NCBI GenBank assembly: GCA_023439505.1
Contig: JAEXNR010000029.1
Location: 1 to 64,000, forward strand
Direction of reading: 5' to 3'
DNA length: 64,000 nt
From: Bacillota bacterium
Lineage (GTDB): Bacteria; Bacillota; Clostridia; Lachnospirales; Lachnospiraceae
Positions 7,674 to 17,519 of this stretch are shown here, piece by piece. Numbering within the stretch: position 1 is the stretch's first letter; each line of letters opens with the position of its first letter. A program made the position numbers and the translations under genes. Under the pieces are notes generated by a model. That model searched no databases and was not told the DNA's origin. It saw only the letters and a program-made list of their open reading frames with translations.

Positions 7674-9245
7674 TTAAATCTTAACATATTTGGGTATCGT
7701 TAAAAAATTAATCTTAATCTCTTTAGAATAGTTCCGAATCACTCTAATCATCCCCTCATTCATCGCATCTAGAACGGCATTTTTTGTAACTAATGCCATA
7801 TGACTATCACCATAGTTTTCATTCACATCATGAGAATATCCGTCAAAACCAGCTAGAAGTATTTCTTTAACACCATAATTAATAAAGAATCTAATTGCCA
7901 TCAGCCCAGCATTATCCTTAACCGCTCTTTCATTCGTTAGCAAATCTGAATATTTGGTCTGCAAATATACATTATCAGCAGGAATATTAGAAGTTACGAT
8001 ACATTTCCCTTTCTTAGTTTTATCCAAATCTCTAAAACGTCTTAGATTACTTAAAAAAATAAAATCCGTATCTTGATAATCGAAATTTATACTTATTGAT
8101 ATTACATCATCAGATAAAATAATATCTAAAATCTTTGTTTGCTCATCTATACAACTTTTGCCTGGAGCGATAAGAACAACTCTTTTTCCAGCTAATTTTT
8201 CTCTCAATTCAACTTTATGTTCATCTTGAACTTTTTCGGTTGCCATATATCTCAGATAAAGTTCTTCGATATATTCTTTATCGTAGGAATCTTTTTTGTC
8301 CTCGTCCATCATATCAAAGATTTCATTCATATCTTCAACAGTCAGTGTCTTTTTATCATCAAGAAAACTTGCATAATCAGGATGAGCATAATGAGACGCG
8401 GATAAATAATTCGGTAGAGAATATCCCCAGTAATTAAGTTGATAAAAGTCATTTAAAATTTTATCAATAATAAATAGTAACGGTTTTAAGTTATAACTGG
8501 TTTCCGCATTTTCATTCAGATATTCAACAAAAAGTTCCGTGTTAAGATTACCGGCACCTCTTCCCATACCATAAACAGAAGAATCAATAATTAAATTTCT
8601 ATTTGTCTGAACGCATACTAATGACTGTGCATTTGAATACGCAAGTTGCATATTATTATGTGAGTGGAAACCAATCCAAACCTTTTCTTTTAGATTATGC
8701 TCCACCATATAAAACAAGCGGATTAAATCTTTACCTTTCATCATTCCAAAGCTATCAACAATGTAAAAAGCATAAGGCTCAAATTTATTAACACTACGAA
8801 TCATATCCATAAACTCTTCATCAGTATAGCTCAATGATGCCATAGCCTGTATGAATACCTTATATCCTTTTTCTTTAATCTGTTCACACAATTTCAATGC
8901 TTCAACAAGATTTTTCTTATGGAATGCTACTCTTATTCCTTCAATAGATGAGCCATCATATTCCGGTAAATCATTTATGTCATACTCTCCATAATTCATC
9001 ATAGCCACAAAAAACTTATCTTTTCTTTTTTCAGGAATTACAGTACTTATCTCTTCTATTGTCGTAAACTTTGTAATATTTGGATCATATACTACCTTAT
9101 TTGTTAAAAATCCACATTCAATAATATCAATATTTGCCTCAGTCAATTCATTTGTAATTTTTTTAACACTTTCAAAGCCAAACTCCCACTGATTACAATA
9201 TCCACCATCTCTTAATGTACAGTCTAAAACATGCACTCTATTCAT
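7674..9245 (-). CDS. DRE-TIM (HMG-CoA lyase-like) aldolase fused to a C-terminal Rossmann-like domain
   Basis: The 523-residue protein starts with VLDCTLRDGGYCN, the metal-binding and catalytic motif of the HMG-CoA lyase / 4-hydroxy-2-oxovalerate aldolase superfamily. A GFHSHNNMQLAYSN segment near residue 193 carries the HxH metal ligands. This TIM barrel occupies about residues 1-270. A linker follows, and then from about 355 a second domain begins with VVLIAPGKSCID and later has LLAGFDGYS. It resembles the nucleotide-binding start of DUF115/GT42-like proteins. AAGGAG precedes ATG 9245. Together with the CMP-sugar synthetase-like gene upstream and the PfkB kinase downstream, it may build a keto-sugar acid by aldol chemistry. 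The substrate is unknown. Confidence 0.7.
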   Translation of the reverse strand: MNRVHVLDCTLRDGGYCNQWEFGFESVKKITNELTEANIDIIECGFLTNKVVYDPNITKFTTIEEISTVIPEKRKDKFFVAMMNYGEYDINDLPEYDGSSIEGIRVAFHKKNLVEALKLCEQIKEKGYKVFIQAMASLSYTDEEFMDMIRSVNKFEPYAFYIVDSFGMMKGKDLIRLFYMVEHNLKEKVWIGFHSHNNMQLAYSNAQSLVCVQTNRNLIIDSSVYGMGRGAGNLNTELFVEYLNENAETSYNLKPLLFIIDKILNDFYQLNYWGYSLPNYLSASHYAHPDYASFLDDKKTLTVEDMNEIFDMMDEDKKDSYDKEYIEELYLRYMATEKVQDEHKVELREKLAGKRVVLIAPGKSCIDEQTKILDIILSDDVISISINFDYQDTDFIFLSNLRRFRDLDKTKKGKCIVTSNIPADNVYLQTKYSDLLTNERAVKDNAGLMAIRFFINYGVKEILLAGFDGYSHDVNENYGDSHMALVTKNAVLDAMNEGMIRVIRNYSKEIKINFLTIPKYVKI

Positions 9246-9367
9246 CTACCATTTCTCCTTCTATATTATTCATGATCTTGAGTTCATAACTAAAAAATCT
9301 CATATAAACCTATTCATAGATATTTTGTACAGGTAATTTGGTCTAATTTCCGATTACAGCTTAGCTA

Positions 9368-10039
9368 TTAATATAAAGGACTTACTTCCTTTCTAAATAT
9401 GTGATTGTAGATTGCATCTGCAATCAAGAAATCTTCCATCTCATCTATGTCTATACTTTCAATCTCACCAACCTCAACAATATAAGGTTTTTGACCAATT
9501 CGGCGATTTAGTTTAGTCATGACGTCATTCTTATAGATATAAAAGCCACTAGTTTCTTCATATAGTACCGGTAAATCCTGCGTACGTGGGATGTTATACA
9601 GCTCATAATTAAATGGTGTACCGTCTTTCCATAAAAAATCCTGTAGTTTTTTCGCAGCAAAAGATGAATCGTACTCGCCACTAATAACTGCCTCTAAACC
9701 CTTTTCAATTGATTCTTTTGAAATAAATGGTGCTGTTGTATGGGTCATTACATAGACATCTGCAGGAACTTCGGCTGCAAAGCTCTGTAAAACTTCATTC
9801 ATTTTAGTAGTATCCTGATCTAATGAGATAGATCGGCATAAATATTTCACTTCAATTGGAATATAGTTTTTGATATCAGAGTTACTACAATATACATATA
9901 CATCATCTATACTGTCAATTGCCAGTAATGTAGACAGGATATAATAACATAGGGGCTTACCATTTGTAAAACACTTTGTATTTTTCTGTGGCATACGACG
10001 ATTGTTCAATTTCATAGGTACTATAGCAATAGTCTTCAT
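9368..10039 (-). CDS. Acylneuraminate/KDO-type cytidylyltransferase family protein
   Basis: The 223-residue protein begins IAIVPMKLNNRRMPQKN, a variant of the IPARxGSKRLPxKN nucleotide-binding loop of CMP-sialic acid and CMP-KDO synthetases. The family features HTTAPF (~residues 100-105) and a late ESIDID segment (~198-203), the usual metal-site region, are also present. Such enzymes couple CTP to a 2-keto sugar acid. The unusual first motif (MKLNN instead of ARGGS) suggests a divergent substrate. The SD is AGGAGAG. It lies between an aldolase gene and a transferase with sialyltransferase-like motifs. Confidence 0.75.
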   Translation of the reverse strand: MKTIAIVPMKLNNRRMPQKNTKCFTNGKPLCYYILSTLLAIDSIDDVYVYCSNSDIKNYIPIEVKYLCRSISLDQDTTKMNEVLQSFAAEVPADVYVMTHTTAPFISKESIEKGLEAVISGEYDSSFAAKKLQDFLWKDGTPFNYELYNIPRTQDLPVLYEETSGFYIYKNDVMTKLNRRIGQKPYIVEVGEIESIDIDEMEDFLIADAIYNHIFRKEVSPLY

Positions 10040-10052
10040 TATAATCTCTCTC

Positions 10053-11195
10053 CTATCTAAATTTTTTGCTCAGATTACTTTCCAATTCATGCATAAATTC
10101 CATAATAATTTCCTTATTATTTAGATCCATTTTTTTACTATTCAGAACATATGTATATATAAAATTATCATAAGCATTTTTATCAATTCTAAAATCATTA
10201 TTACTCGGATTGTCTAAATCTACCAGGTCTATTTTAAGCAAATCTGCAAATTTACACCCCATTAATACACAATATCTTGTAGCGCATTCAAGTAATTGTT
10301 GGGAAAACATTATTTTCATGGGTTTTCCTAGCAATATAGCATCAACTAAAGATGTTGAATAGTGAGAAATAATATAATTAGCATATTTTATCAAATTAGG
10401 TGTTTTGTATTTGATAATGCGTCTTCCATTAAAAGTATCATCTGAATACATGGCTTTGGGATGTGAAGAAATAATCACTGGCATATGATACGTATCCTCA
10501 AGCTTGTCAAAATATCTATTCAGTGAACCTATATAGTAATTTTCGTCTAATGGCTGATTACTTTGAGAAAACATCGGATGGCCAACATATGCTGCATCAA
10601 CAAACAAAATATAAGGCTTGTCAACATATGGTAGCTCCTTTTCTGCCTGCAGATATTCGTCATATTTAATATTATGTATCCTAATGAATCGCTTTCTCTG
10701 TTCCGGGTAAAAATCATAGGCAGAAAGAAGATAGTCATATTTTATACCATGAAACTTGACCTTGTTATAGACACCTCTTATCCATCTATTCATCTTAAGC
10801 TTGTGCTTGATTCTAGATTGTATTGGCACTCCATGTAGTCGTTCAGCTAGACCCGAATCTCCCAGCCATGCTGCTAATCCTTCTTTATTAATATTAATTA
10901 TAGTTATTTTTTTCTTTGTAAATAATATTTTTAGTTTGGCTAATTGGGGAATTATGATGTTAGTAATAATAACTACCATGTCATCCCGCAAGGAATTATT
11001 TACCATATTTTCAAATTCATTGACTGAATTAACTTTCATAACTTTTTCAATCTGATCACTAACCTTATCCAACCTATTATAGATTTTACTTAAGTCCCAA
11101 AGTTCAATACTATATTCGCTAGCAATTGCTTCAACATACATATCTATGGCCTGTTGCTCAATAAAAGGATTACTAGTCATAAAAATCACTTTCAT
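10053..11195 (-). CDS. Putative HP-motif glycosyltransferase of the capsule locus
   Basis: The 380-residue protein has no membrane helix. In its C-terminal half it carries SSHPKA (near residue 245) and HYSTSLVDAILLGKP (near 278). An HP motif followed by an S/T-S pair is the donor-site signature of bacterial CMP-sugar transferases (polysialyltransferase-like families) and of CDP-alcohol phosphotransferases such as TagF. The adjacent CMP-sugar synthetase-like gene, 13 bases downstream, favours a CMP-linked donor. It could instead be a CDP-glycerol-type enzyme. AGGAG lies 5 bases before ATG 11195. Confidence 0.55.
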   Translation of the reverse strand: MKVIFMTSNPFIEQQAIDMYVEAIASEYSIELWDLSKIYNRLDKVSDQIEKVMKVNSVNEFENMVNNSLRDDMVVIITNIIIPQLAKLKILFTKKKITIININKEGLAAWLGDSGLAERLHGVPIQSRIKHKLKMNRWIRGVYNKVKFHGIKYDYLLSAYDFYPEQRKRFIRIHNIKYDEYLQAEKELPYVDKPYILFVDAAYVGHPMFSQSNQPLDENYYIGSLNRYFDKLEDTYHMPVIISSHPKAMYSDDTFNGRRIIKYKTPNLIKYANYIISHYSTSLVDAILLGKPMKIMFSQQLLECATRYCVLMGCKFADLLKIDLVDLDNPSNNDFRIDKNAYDNFIYTYVLNSKKMDLNNKEIIMEFMHELESNLSKKFR

Positions 11196-11368
11196 AGTTG
11201 CTCCTATTCCGCCGCGCTTGGCAGCTCAAAAAGTAATAAAATCGAAACCCACTTCTCTTCCCTATTTTAATTTTAGTTCTTAATAATAGGCTAAATTGCT
11301 TTAACACAGGATGATACACAATCATAATCCTTATCTCTGAAGCCTTTATCTATTTTTAATTTTATTTG

Positions 11369-12772
11369 TTACTTTTTAAATCGGCCTAAGATAAGTTTAA
11401 ACTGGTATTGAAAAGTTTCTTTATTAAAAATAAAATAAACTGCATAAGTTACAAGTAAAGCAAATGCAATCAGTTGTAAAACTATATTTCTCATATAATA
11501 CGTTACCAATGCAAAAATTCCAAATGGAATCTGAGGTACAAGTACCTTAACATCAAAATGTAATTTCTCGATATTTCTCAATCTGTAAATTCTGTATAAA
11601 AACATAGCAAAAAAAGAAAATAATGTTGAAATACTTGCAGCATAGAGCTTAAGAAACCCAATAAGTCCCAAGTGGATTATTACATTAATAACAGCGGTCA
11701 ATATCGTCGTATAACTTATCTCTTTCGTTTTCTTATAAGCAATATATATACTACCAACATTTGCAGATAGTCCCGAAAACATTGCTGCATATACAAGAAT
11801 CGGAATTTGATAATATGCTGCATCATAGTTAGCATTAATAAAGTACTTAAAAAAAATACCAATTCCTGACGATACTCCCGCAGCCGCCATCAAGAAAAAA
11901 GATGTTGTAAGTGAAAAAACCTTGTTATAATATGTATTACGATCACTATCATGTAATGTTTTCGTAACTGACTCTGTCCATGCTAAATTATAGATATTTA
12001 GAGTTGTTGTAATTAATGAAAAAAACTTATTAGCTATGGCATATATACCATTTGTGGATATTCCAAGAATAGCAATAATGATGAATCTATCTGATGAATT
12101 AACAACCCAACTCGCTAGCTGATTGAAAACCAAGGGTGTAGAATAAGTCAACATCGATTTCAAGCATTTCTTGGAAAAATATCTTAATCTAAATTTTTCC
12201 CATAGATTAGACTTTATCAATACAAAAATCACACAAAAAATTCCAGATATTATTCTTGCAGTTAATATTCCTTCAATCCCCTGATTAAATCCACAAATAA
12301 AAAGAACGGAAAATATAATAGAAATTGTTGATGACAAAAAAGCAACTAACGTATACAGCGAATATCTTCCATATCCGCGAGGTAACTGCTGTGAAACAGT
12401 ACTAAATAACATGGTTATATAATACATTAATACTTGTCCTTTAAACTGTATTGTGACAAGCTGCGAAATAGGTATAAAAATTGCAATTAGAAATAATGAT
12501 GAAAGAAACAGAAAAATCGCAGTTGAAGAAAGGACGCTCTTTTCATCCTCCTCCGCTGTAAGTAAAAATCTGAAAACAGCCTGCTCTAATTGCAATGTTA
12601 AAAACGGCATTAATAAACTCGCGATTGTAGTATATAAATCTAACGTCCCATATTCTTGAGTAGCTAATCTAGCTGTATATAATGGTAATAACAAAAAAGA
12701 CACAAATTGTGTTGATATTTTCCCAATAAAAAGTATGCCTGTATTTCTAATAAGTTCTTTACCCTTAGTCAT
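11369..12772 (-). CDS. wzx: Oligosaccharide-unit flippase (Wzx-type, MOP superfamily)
   Basis: The 467-residue protein is almost entirely hydrophobic, with 12-14 predicted helices, and begins with a segment typical of polysaccharide exporters (NTGILFIGKISTQFVSFLLLP). It would flip lipid-linked repeat units across the membrane for the Wzy polymerase encoded at 15182-16420. GAGGTG precedes the ATG. It is one of two multispanning proteins expected in a Wzx/Wzy capsule locus. Confidence 0.88.
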   Translation of the reverse strand: MTKGKELIRNTGILFIGKISTQFVSFLLLPLYTARLATQEYGTLDLYTTIASLLMPFLTLQLEQAVFRFLLTAEEDEKSVLSSTAIFLFLSSLFLIAIFIPISQLVTIQFKGQVLMYYITMLFSTVSQQLPRGYGRYSLYTLVAFLSSTISIIFSVLFICGFNQGIEGILTARIISGIFCVIFVLIKSNLWEKFRLRYFSKKCLKSMLTYSTPLVFNQLASWVVNSSDRFIIIAILGISTNGIYAIANKFFSLITTTLNIYNLAWTESVTKTLHDSDRNTYYNKVFSLTTSFFLMAAAGVSSGIGIFFKYFINANYDAAYYQIPILVYAAMFSGLSANVGSIYIAYKKTKEISYTTILTAVINVIIHLGLIGFLKLYAASISTLFSFFAMFLYRIYRLRNIEKLHFDVKVLVPQIPFGIFALVTYYMRNIVLQLIAFALLVTYAVYFIFNKETFQYQFKLILGRFKK

Positions 12773-12905
12773 TTTTTCTTTCGCACCTCTACAAATAACT
12801 CAAAATTCCTACCAAACATATAATTACTATAAATTTCCATTAATGTTTAACTATTACTATACTCTCAAATAGAGTCCATTCAAATTATTCCTCTAAGTAT
12901 AATTG

Positions 12906-13448
12906 TCATTCATCACTACCCCAACCTATACCCTTTGCAGGAACTCCAACTAGCGTTACTCCCCTTTCGAAACAACTTTTATTCACAACTGCGTTCGCGC
13001 CAACTCTAACATCATCTGCAATTTGGACATCACCAAATATCTTAGCACCTGGACCAATATAAACATTGTTTCCAATTTTAGGAGCTTTCCCATCTATGCC
13101 TGCACCTATTACCACTCCAGCGTGAATTCTAAGATTATTACCCACACAACTTTTCTCATTTATTATGGTTGAAGTTATATGTCCAATACTTAATCCTTCT
13201 CCACAAGTATTGGGAGGAATCAGAATACCAGTCTTTATCTGCAATCTTCTAAGTCTCACAGTATATATTACTGATAATAATTTATGTTTTGCATTTATAT
13301 GATACTCTAGATTTCTTAAAGTAACACAATATTTCATCAACATCTGTCGTTCGGAAAAGTCGAATGGAATTAGGTACTTTTTTCCTCCACCATATAAAGC
13401 TATTTCTTTTCGTAATATTCTTTTTAGTTCGTGTTTAGAATCAATCAT
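12906..13448 (-). CDS. Left-handed beta-helix acetyltransferase (serine acetyltransferase-like)
   Basis: The 180-residue protein has hexapeptide repeats from about residue 80 (GEGLSIGHITST, NLRIHAGVVIGAG, PKIGNNVYIGPGAKIFGDVQIADDV, GANAVVNKS) and ends VGVPAKGIG, the usual end of sugar or serine O-acetyltransferases. I chose ATG 13448 because AGGAG lies 7 bases upstream; that site is inside the last codons of the preceding gene (ATGATTGA overlap), so translation is probably coupled. In a capsule locus it most likely O-acetylates the polysaccharide repeat. Confidence 0.8.
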   Translation of the reverse strand: MIDSKHELKRILRKEIALYGGGKKYLIPFDFSERQMLMKYCVTLRNLEYHINAKHKLLSVIYTVRLRRLQIKTGILIPPNTCGEGLSIGHITSTIINEKSCVGNNLRIHAGVVIGAGIDGKAPKIGNNVYIGPGAKIFGDVQIADDVRVGANAVVNKSCFERGVTLVGVPAKGIGWGSDE

Positions 13449-13998
13449 GACCAATCTCCTCATCTGGTACAGGATTACTTATATAACCATAGGTCGCATG
13501 CTCCCTCATATGAATCACTCCTGGACTTCCAATGACAACTGAATGATCCGGTACATCAAAATTAATATAGGTATTAGGGGCAACTAATACATCCGATCCA
13601 ATTTTTACTCCCCCAACTATAGTAGAATTGAGGCCTATGTACACACGGTCTCCAATTATTGGTGTCCCCTGTCGCCTTCCAACTTTGATATTACCAATCG
13701 TCGCCCCTTTATAAATTGTCACATTATTACCAATAATAGCATTTGAGTTCAATGTAATACCATAAGGATGTACTAACAAAATACCTTCCCCAAGTTGAAC
13801 TGTAAACGGTATCTCTAATCCATTTGAGTTTTTAGTATGATGGTTTATTACTCTCCAAAAAAAAGTGATTTTTGATTTAGATTTAATTTTTCTCCATGAA
13901 AGTAGAAATAGATAATGGTTCCAAGTCATCGCTTTAAGCATATGCTTTTTTGAGGCATCTCCAAATATACGCCATAGATCTTTCTGATAGTCTTTCAC
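13441..13998 (-). CDS. Left-handed beta-helix acetyltransferase (serine acetyltransferase-like)
   Basis: This 185-residue relative of the next gene has a helical N-terminal part and hexapeptide repeats such as PYGITLNSNAIIGNNVTIYKG, TPIIGDRVYIGLNSTIVGGVKIG and SDVLVAPNTYIN. It ends VIGSPGVI. The start is GTG 13998 with AGGAG nine bases upstream. It overlaps the next acetyltransferase by 8 bases. Two adjacent but clearly different enzymes suggest two acetylation sites or donor positions on the repeat unit. Confidence 0.8.
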   Translation of the reverse strand: MKDYQKDLWRIFGDASKKHMLKAMTWNHYLFLLSWRKIKSKSKITFFWRVINHHTKNSNGLEIPFTVQLGEGILLVHPYGITLNSNAIIGNNVTIYKGATIGNIKVGRRQGTPIIGDRVYIGLNSTIVGGVKIGSDVLVAPNTYINFDVPDHSVVIGSPGVIHMREHATYGYISNPVPDEEIGHD

Positions 13999-14010
13999 TT
14001 ATAATATCTC

Positions 14011-15201
14011 CTATCCATTAACAATCTCATTTACAATTCCTTTCAGAGAGTTTTCTTGTTGCTCAACAATATAATTAAACCGTCCTCTCATCTTACTTCT
14101 TACCTCTGTAACAATATTATTGTCAAAACTTTGTAAAATGCGATTCTTAATTTCCATCACATCATATGGATTAAAATATAAAACAGAATCTCCACATATT
14201 TCTGGAACAGATGTGACAGCAGAGCAGATAGATAATGTACCATATTTCATTGCTTCTATAGGTGGATATCCAAATCCTTCATTTAGTGTTGGATAAATAA
14301 ATGCATGAGCTTCCTTGTATAGGGCCTCTAATGTATCAGTTTCAACATACTTTAGAAACACAAAATGTTCTTTATTTCGGATATGTCTTAGAAATATTTT
14401 GGGGTTTGATACACCTGTCATAACAACTTTTGTGTCACCCATCATATCAGCATTTAAGGAATATAACTGATCAAATGCTAATACCGCCCTCAAATTGTTT
14501 TTTAACCATCTACCTGCACTGACCATTAAAAAATATCTTTTTTTATTAATTTTCATTTTCTCAAGCTCTCTTTGAGACAAATCCTCTGAAATATAAGAAA
14601 ATTTAGACGGAGAGTTAAATACTTTAATTTCTTCAGGATTCACATTGGGAAAATTAGTCAATATAGAATATTTGGAATGCTGTGATACTGTTAAAATCTT
14701 TCTATTATTTGATATATCAAAAGTGGCATTTGCTCTATGAATATATTTTTTATCCCAATACTGTGGCATAATATAGATACTGAACTTTTTAAGTATATTA
14801 CGAATATTCTTTTTCTCATACTCAAACATCATGGAGTCATAAGGTTTCTCGATTTTTCGTAGACCATGTATAACAAAAATGAACTTTGTTACCAGTGGCA
14901 TTTTAATTCCATTGCAAAGACCAGGCAGTCCAGAAAAAAAAACATCGTACAAATTTTTGTGAAGAAGTTTTTCAATATCTTGAGCAGTAACACAGTTATA
15001 AGTTTCAATACCCTGTAGTTTTGTCTTTATAACTTCGTCAAGTTCTAAACTAAAATCATAAAACACTTCAAGTTTGCAATTTTGATTGTCAATATGTTTT
15101 ATCAATGCAGTAAAAACAGCTTTCACATATTCACCTCCGCCATGAAATCTTACTCCATGTAATGGTTGTGAAGCTCGTAAATCATACAAAATCTTTTTCA
15201 T
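14011..15201 (-). CDS. GT4-family glycosyltransferase
   Basis: The 396-residue protein has the GT-B layout: an N-terminal segment with GVRFHGGGEYVKAV, a middle motif VSAGRWLKNN, and the C-terminal donor site EGFGYPPIEAMKYGTLSICS, which carries the E-x7-E pair of retaining GT4 enzymes. ATG 15201 (MKKILYDLRAS) is the better start by homology, with GGGGGAAG about 13 bases upstream; an ATG at 15225 has no ribosome site. It overlaps the end of the polymerase gene by 20 bases, so it is coupled to it. It adds one sugar of the capsule repeat. Confidence 0.82.
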   Translation of the reverse strand: MKKILYDLRASQPLHGVRFHGGGEYVKAVFTALIKHIDNQNCKLEVFYDFSLELDEVIKTKLQGIETYNCVTAQDIEKLLHKNLYDVFFSGLPGLCNGIKMPLVTKFIFVIHGLRKIEKPYDSMMFEYEKKNIRNILKKFSIYIMPQYWDKKYIHRANATFDISNNRKILTVSQHSKYSILTNFPNVNPEEIKVFNSPSKFSYISEDLSQRELEKMKINKKRYFLMVSAGRWLKNNLRAVLAFDQLYSLNADMMGDTKVVMTGVSNPKIFLRHIRNKEHFVFLKYVETDTLEALYKEAHAFIYPTLNEGFGYPPIEAMKYGTLSICSAVTSVPEICGDSVLYFNPYDVMEIKNRILQSFDNNIVTEVRSKMRGRFNYIVEQQENSLKGIVNEIVNG

Positions 15202-16420
15202 TATTAATATGTCTTCCCCCTTCATAACTTAAAAAGTTGGCTGCACCTAATACTAAAAACACGAACCAACAATATAAAAGCAAAGCATCCTTCTGCGTTG
15301 ATATAGTATTAAATGTATTTACATCAAGTATGATTGCAATCATCCCAATTAATATTTTAAACTGTTTTAACTTTAATAGTTTGAAAATTGGAAATACAAA
15401 TAATACTGTTGACAAAACCCCCGAAAAAACACTGCCAATTAAAAATGACCACCGTATAAATGGGTATTCAGTGGCTGCAACAAGTGTCGTTTGTGTACTG
15501 TCTACAGTCCATTGACCTGTCCACATATTAATCGAATAAATTCCCGTTTCAAACAGTTTCACCCATGCCGAACTTCGTGACGATGTTAAATCTCCCGACT
15601 GTATGCCTTGGATAAAACGTTGAATAACAGTGTCAAAAACACCAATGGAATACATGAGTGCTCCGATAAAAGCTAGAATAAACATGTATCTAAATCTTTT
15701 ATTCTGAAAATTATGTAATAGAGCAATCGATGCAATTATGACTATGCCTGCTTTACTTCCAACAAGAGCAATATCAAAAAAAGACACTAAAATATATATT
15801 ATAGGCAATCTTCTATTAATAAATAATTTATCATAAATATAATTGCAAACATAAAATATTAATACCATTTCTGTAGTAAACAGTGGATGTCCCAAATATG
15901 ATACTAATCTGTTTCCTAGCATGTTTGCACTCATCGCTGAGATACCACTGTCTGTGCCCCCATACAATACACGAAAAAATTCGCTAAATTCTATTCCCAA
16001 AAATCTATCTGCTATAAAGCAGATCGTAATAAAGTAGACCATAAAGTTTAATACTTTTAACCATGTTTTAAATATAGCAAGGAATTTATCTTTACTTATT
16101 TCCATAAAAATCAAAAACAATGGTACTATCCATGAAACATATAATGACATAGCATAAAATAGATCTGCACGATATTTCATATAACTCACAGCATATAATA
16201 CGGTTAATAACAAATATATAAGTATAAGCCATCTTTTTTTAATTGAAAACGAACATGTATTCTTATGACTCATAAGAAGAAATAAACCAATTACCGCCAC
16301 AAAATTAAACCAAGCAATATTGTGGGGTAGAAATGTACTACGCATATAAGAAGGAAAAAACAGAAAACCTATACTGATAATAAAGGCGTCCCTTTGATTT
16401 TTTGATAATGTTATCTTCAT
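15182..16420 (-). CDS. wzy: O-antigen/capsule polymerase (Wzy-type)
   Basis: The 412-residue integral membrane protein has about ten to twelve hydrophobic helices and a large loop around residues 280-320 (IQRFIQGIQSGDLTSSRSSAW). The R...G.LTSSR pattern is common in Wzy/WaaL-type proteins. It is not similar to Wzx and sits among glycosyltransferases, which is the usual basis for calling Wzy. GAGGAAGTGG precedes the ATG. It would polymerise flipped repeat units outside the membrane. Confidence 0.8.
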   Translation of the reverse strand: MKITLSKNQRDAFIISIGFLFFPSYMRSTFLPHNIAWFNFVAVIGLFLLMSHKNTCSFSIKKRWLILIYLLLTVLYAVSYMKYRADLFYAMSLYVSWIVPLFLIFMEISKDKFLAIFKTWLKVLNFMVYFITICFIADRFLGIEFSEFFRVLYGGTDSGISAMSANMLGNRLVSYLGHPLFTTEMVLIFYVCNYIYDKLFINRRLPIIYILVSFFDIALVGSKAGIVIIASIALLHNFQNKRFRYMFILAFIGALMYSIGVFDTVIQRFIQGIQSGDLTSSRSSAWVKLFETGIYSINMWTGQWTVDSTQTTLVAATEYPFIRWSFLIGSVFSGVLSTVLFVFPIFKLLKLKQFKILIGMIAIILDVNTFNTISTQKDALLLYCWFVFLVLGAANFLSYEGGRHINNEKDFV

Positions 16421-16438
16421 TATTCACCACTTCCTCAA

Positions 16439-17491
16439 TTAATCAATCACTCGGCGCCATGCATCAACTATCAAACTTAATTGAAGTTTATCTCTTATAT
16501 TTACAGCATTTGTAGATAACTTTATTGAAAGAGCTCTATCAGAAGCAACTCTTTTCATTGCATTGGTCATTGCATTTTTATCGTTTACAGGTACTAATAG
16601 GCCATTAATACCATCTTGTATCACCATACGAGCTCCACCACAAGGGCAATCCGTACATATTGTAGGTAAGCCAAGTGCCATAGCTTCTAGCATCGAATTC
16701 GATAATCCTTCATAATTAGATGACGAAACATACATATATGCCTCTCTTACCCTTTCATGAATATCAGCTACTGCAGAGTATAAAAAGATTTTATCCTTCA
16801 TTCCGATGTCTGTAATATATTGTACAAGTTCGTCCTTCAATGCACCATCTCCATAAATAAACATTTTGAAGTCTCTAAATTCTTTTGAAAATTCAACAAA
16901 TGAGTCAATTAGTAATGGTAAATTTTTTTGTCGTTCCAATCTACAAAAATTTACAATCTCTTTTTTTCTTATTCCTTTGAAAGGTTCAGGTATACTTTCT
17001 TTTATAGGGTTAGGTATTATAATGGTTTTCTCTTGAATAGCGTTTGGAAAATATGATTTTGCATCTGGTGTTTGACAAATTAAGTAATCTGTCCTTCTAT
17101 ATAATATATTTCGAATCTGCTTTAATGGAAAACTTCCACCTTTACTATTTGGATCATTTCTTTCGGAAATAACCACATTAACGTTTTTTATACTAAATGT
17201 TGCAAGAATCACTTTCATATTCATATGATACTCAAAGGAAACAACTGTTGTTGGTCTAATATTTACTATTTTATTCCTGATCTCCCTTATAATTTTAAAT
17301 GTATCACCGCCTAAACCATCCAACTCTTCTACATCCACTTTTGAATCAATTTCATACTTTTGTTTACTATGATGTATTGATAAAATTTTTATTTCATAGT
17401 CATTCAATTTTGACAGTTGATTAGCAAGTAAAGTAAGGACACGTTCAGCCCCACCTCCACCTAATTGATTTATAACAAAGAGTATTGTCAT
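16439..17491 (-). CDS. GT4-family glycosyltransferase
   Basis: The 350-residue protein opens with INQLGGGGAERVLTLLANQL, the glycine-rich acceptor loop of GT4 enzymes. It continues with a FCRLERQKNLPLLIDSF segment and a donor site EGLSNSMLEAMALGLPTICTD with the E-x7-E pair. It resembles GalNAc/Gal transferases of capsule loci, but the sugar cannot be told from the sequence. GGAGAAAG precedes ATG 17491. Confidence 0.85.
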   Translation of the reverse strand: MTILFVINQLGGGGAERVLTLLANQLSKLNDYEIKILSIHHSKQKYEIDSKVDVEELDGLGGDTFKIIREIRNKIVNIRPTTVVSFEYHMNMKVILATFSIKNVNVVISERNDPNSKGGSFPLKQIRNILYRRTDYLICQTPDAKSYFPNAIQEKTIIIPNPIKESIPEPFKGIRKKEIVNFCRLERQKNLPLLIDSFVEFSKEFRDFKMFIYGDGALKDELVQYITDIGMKDKIFLYSAVADIHERVREAYMYVSSSNYEGLSNSMLEAMALGLPTICTDCPCGGARMVIQDGINGLLVPVNDKNAMTNAMKRVASDRALSIKLSTNAVNIRDKLQLSLIVDAWRRVID

Positions 17492-17519
17492 TATAATGCT
17501 TTCTCCATTTAATAATATT

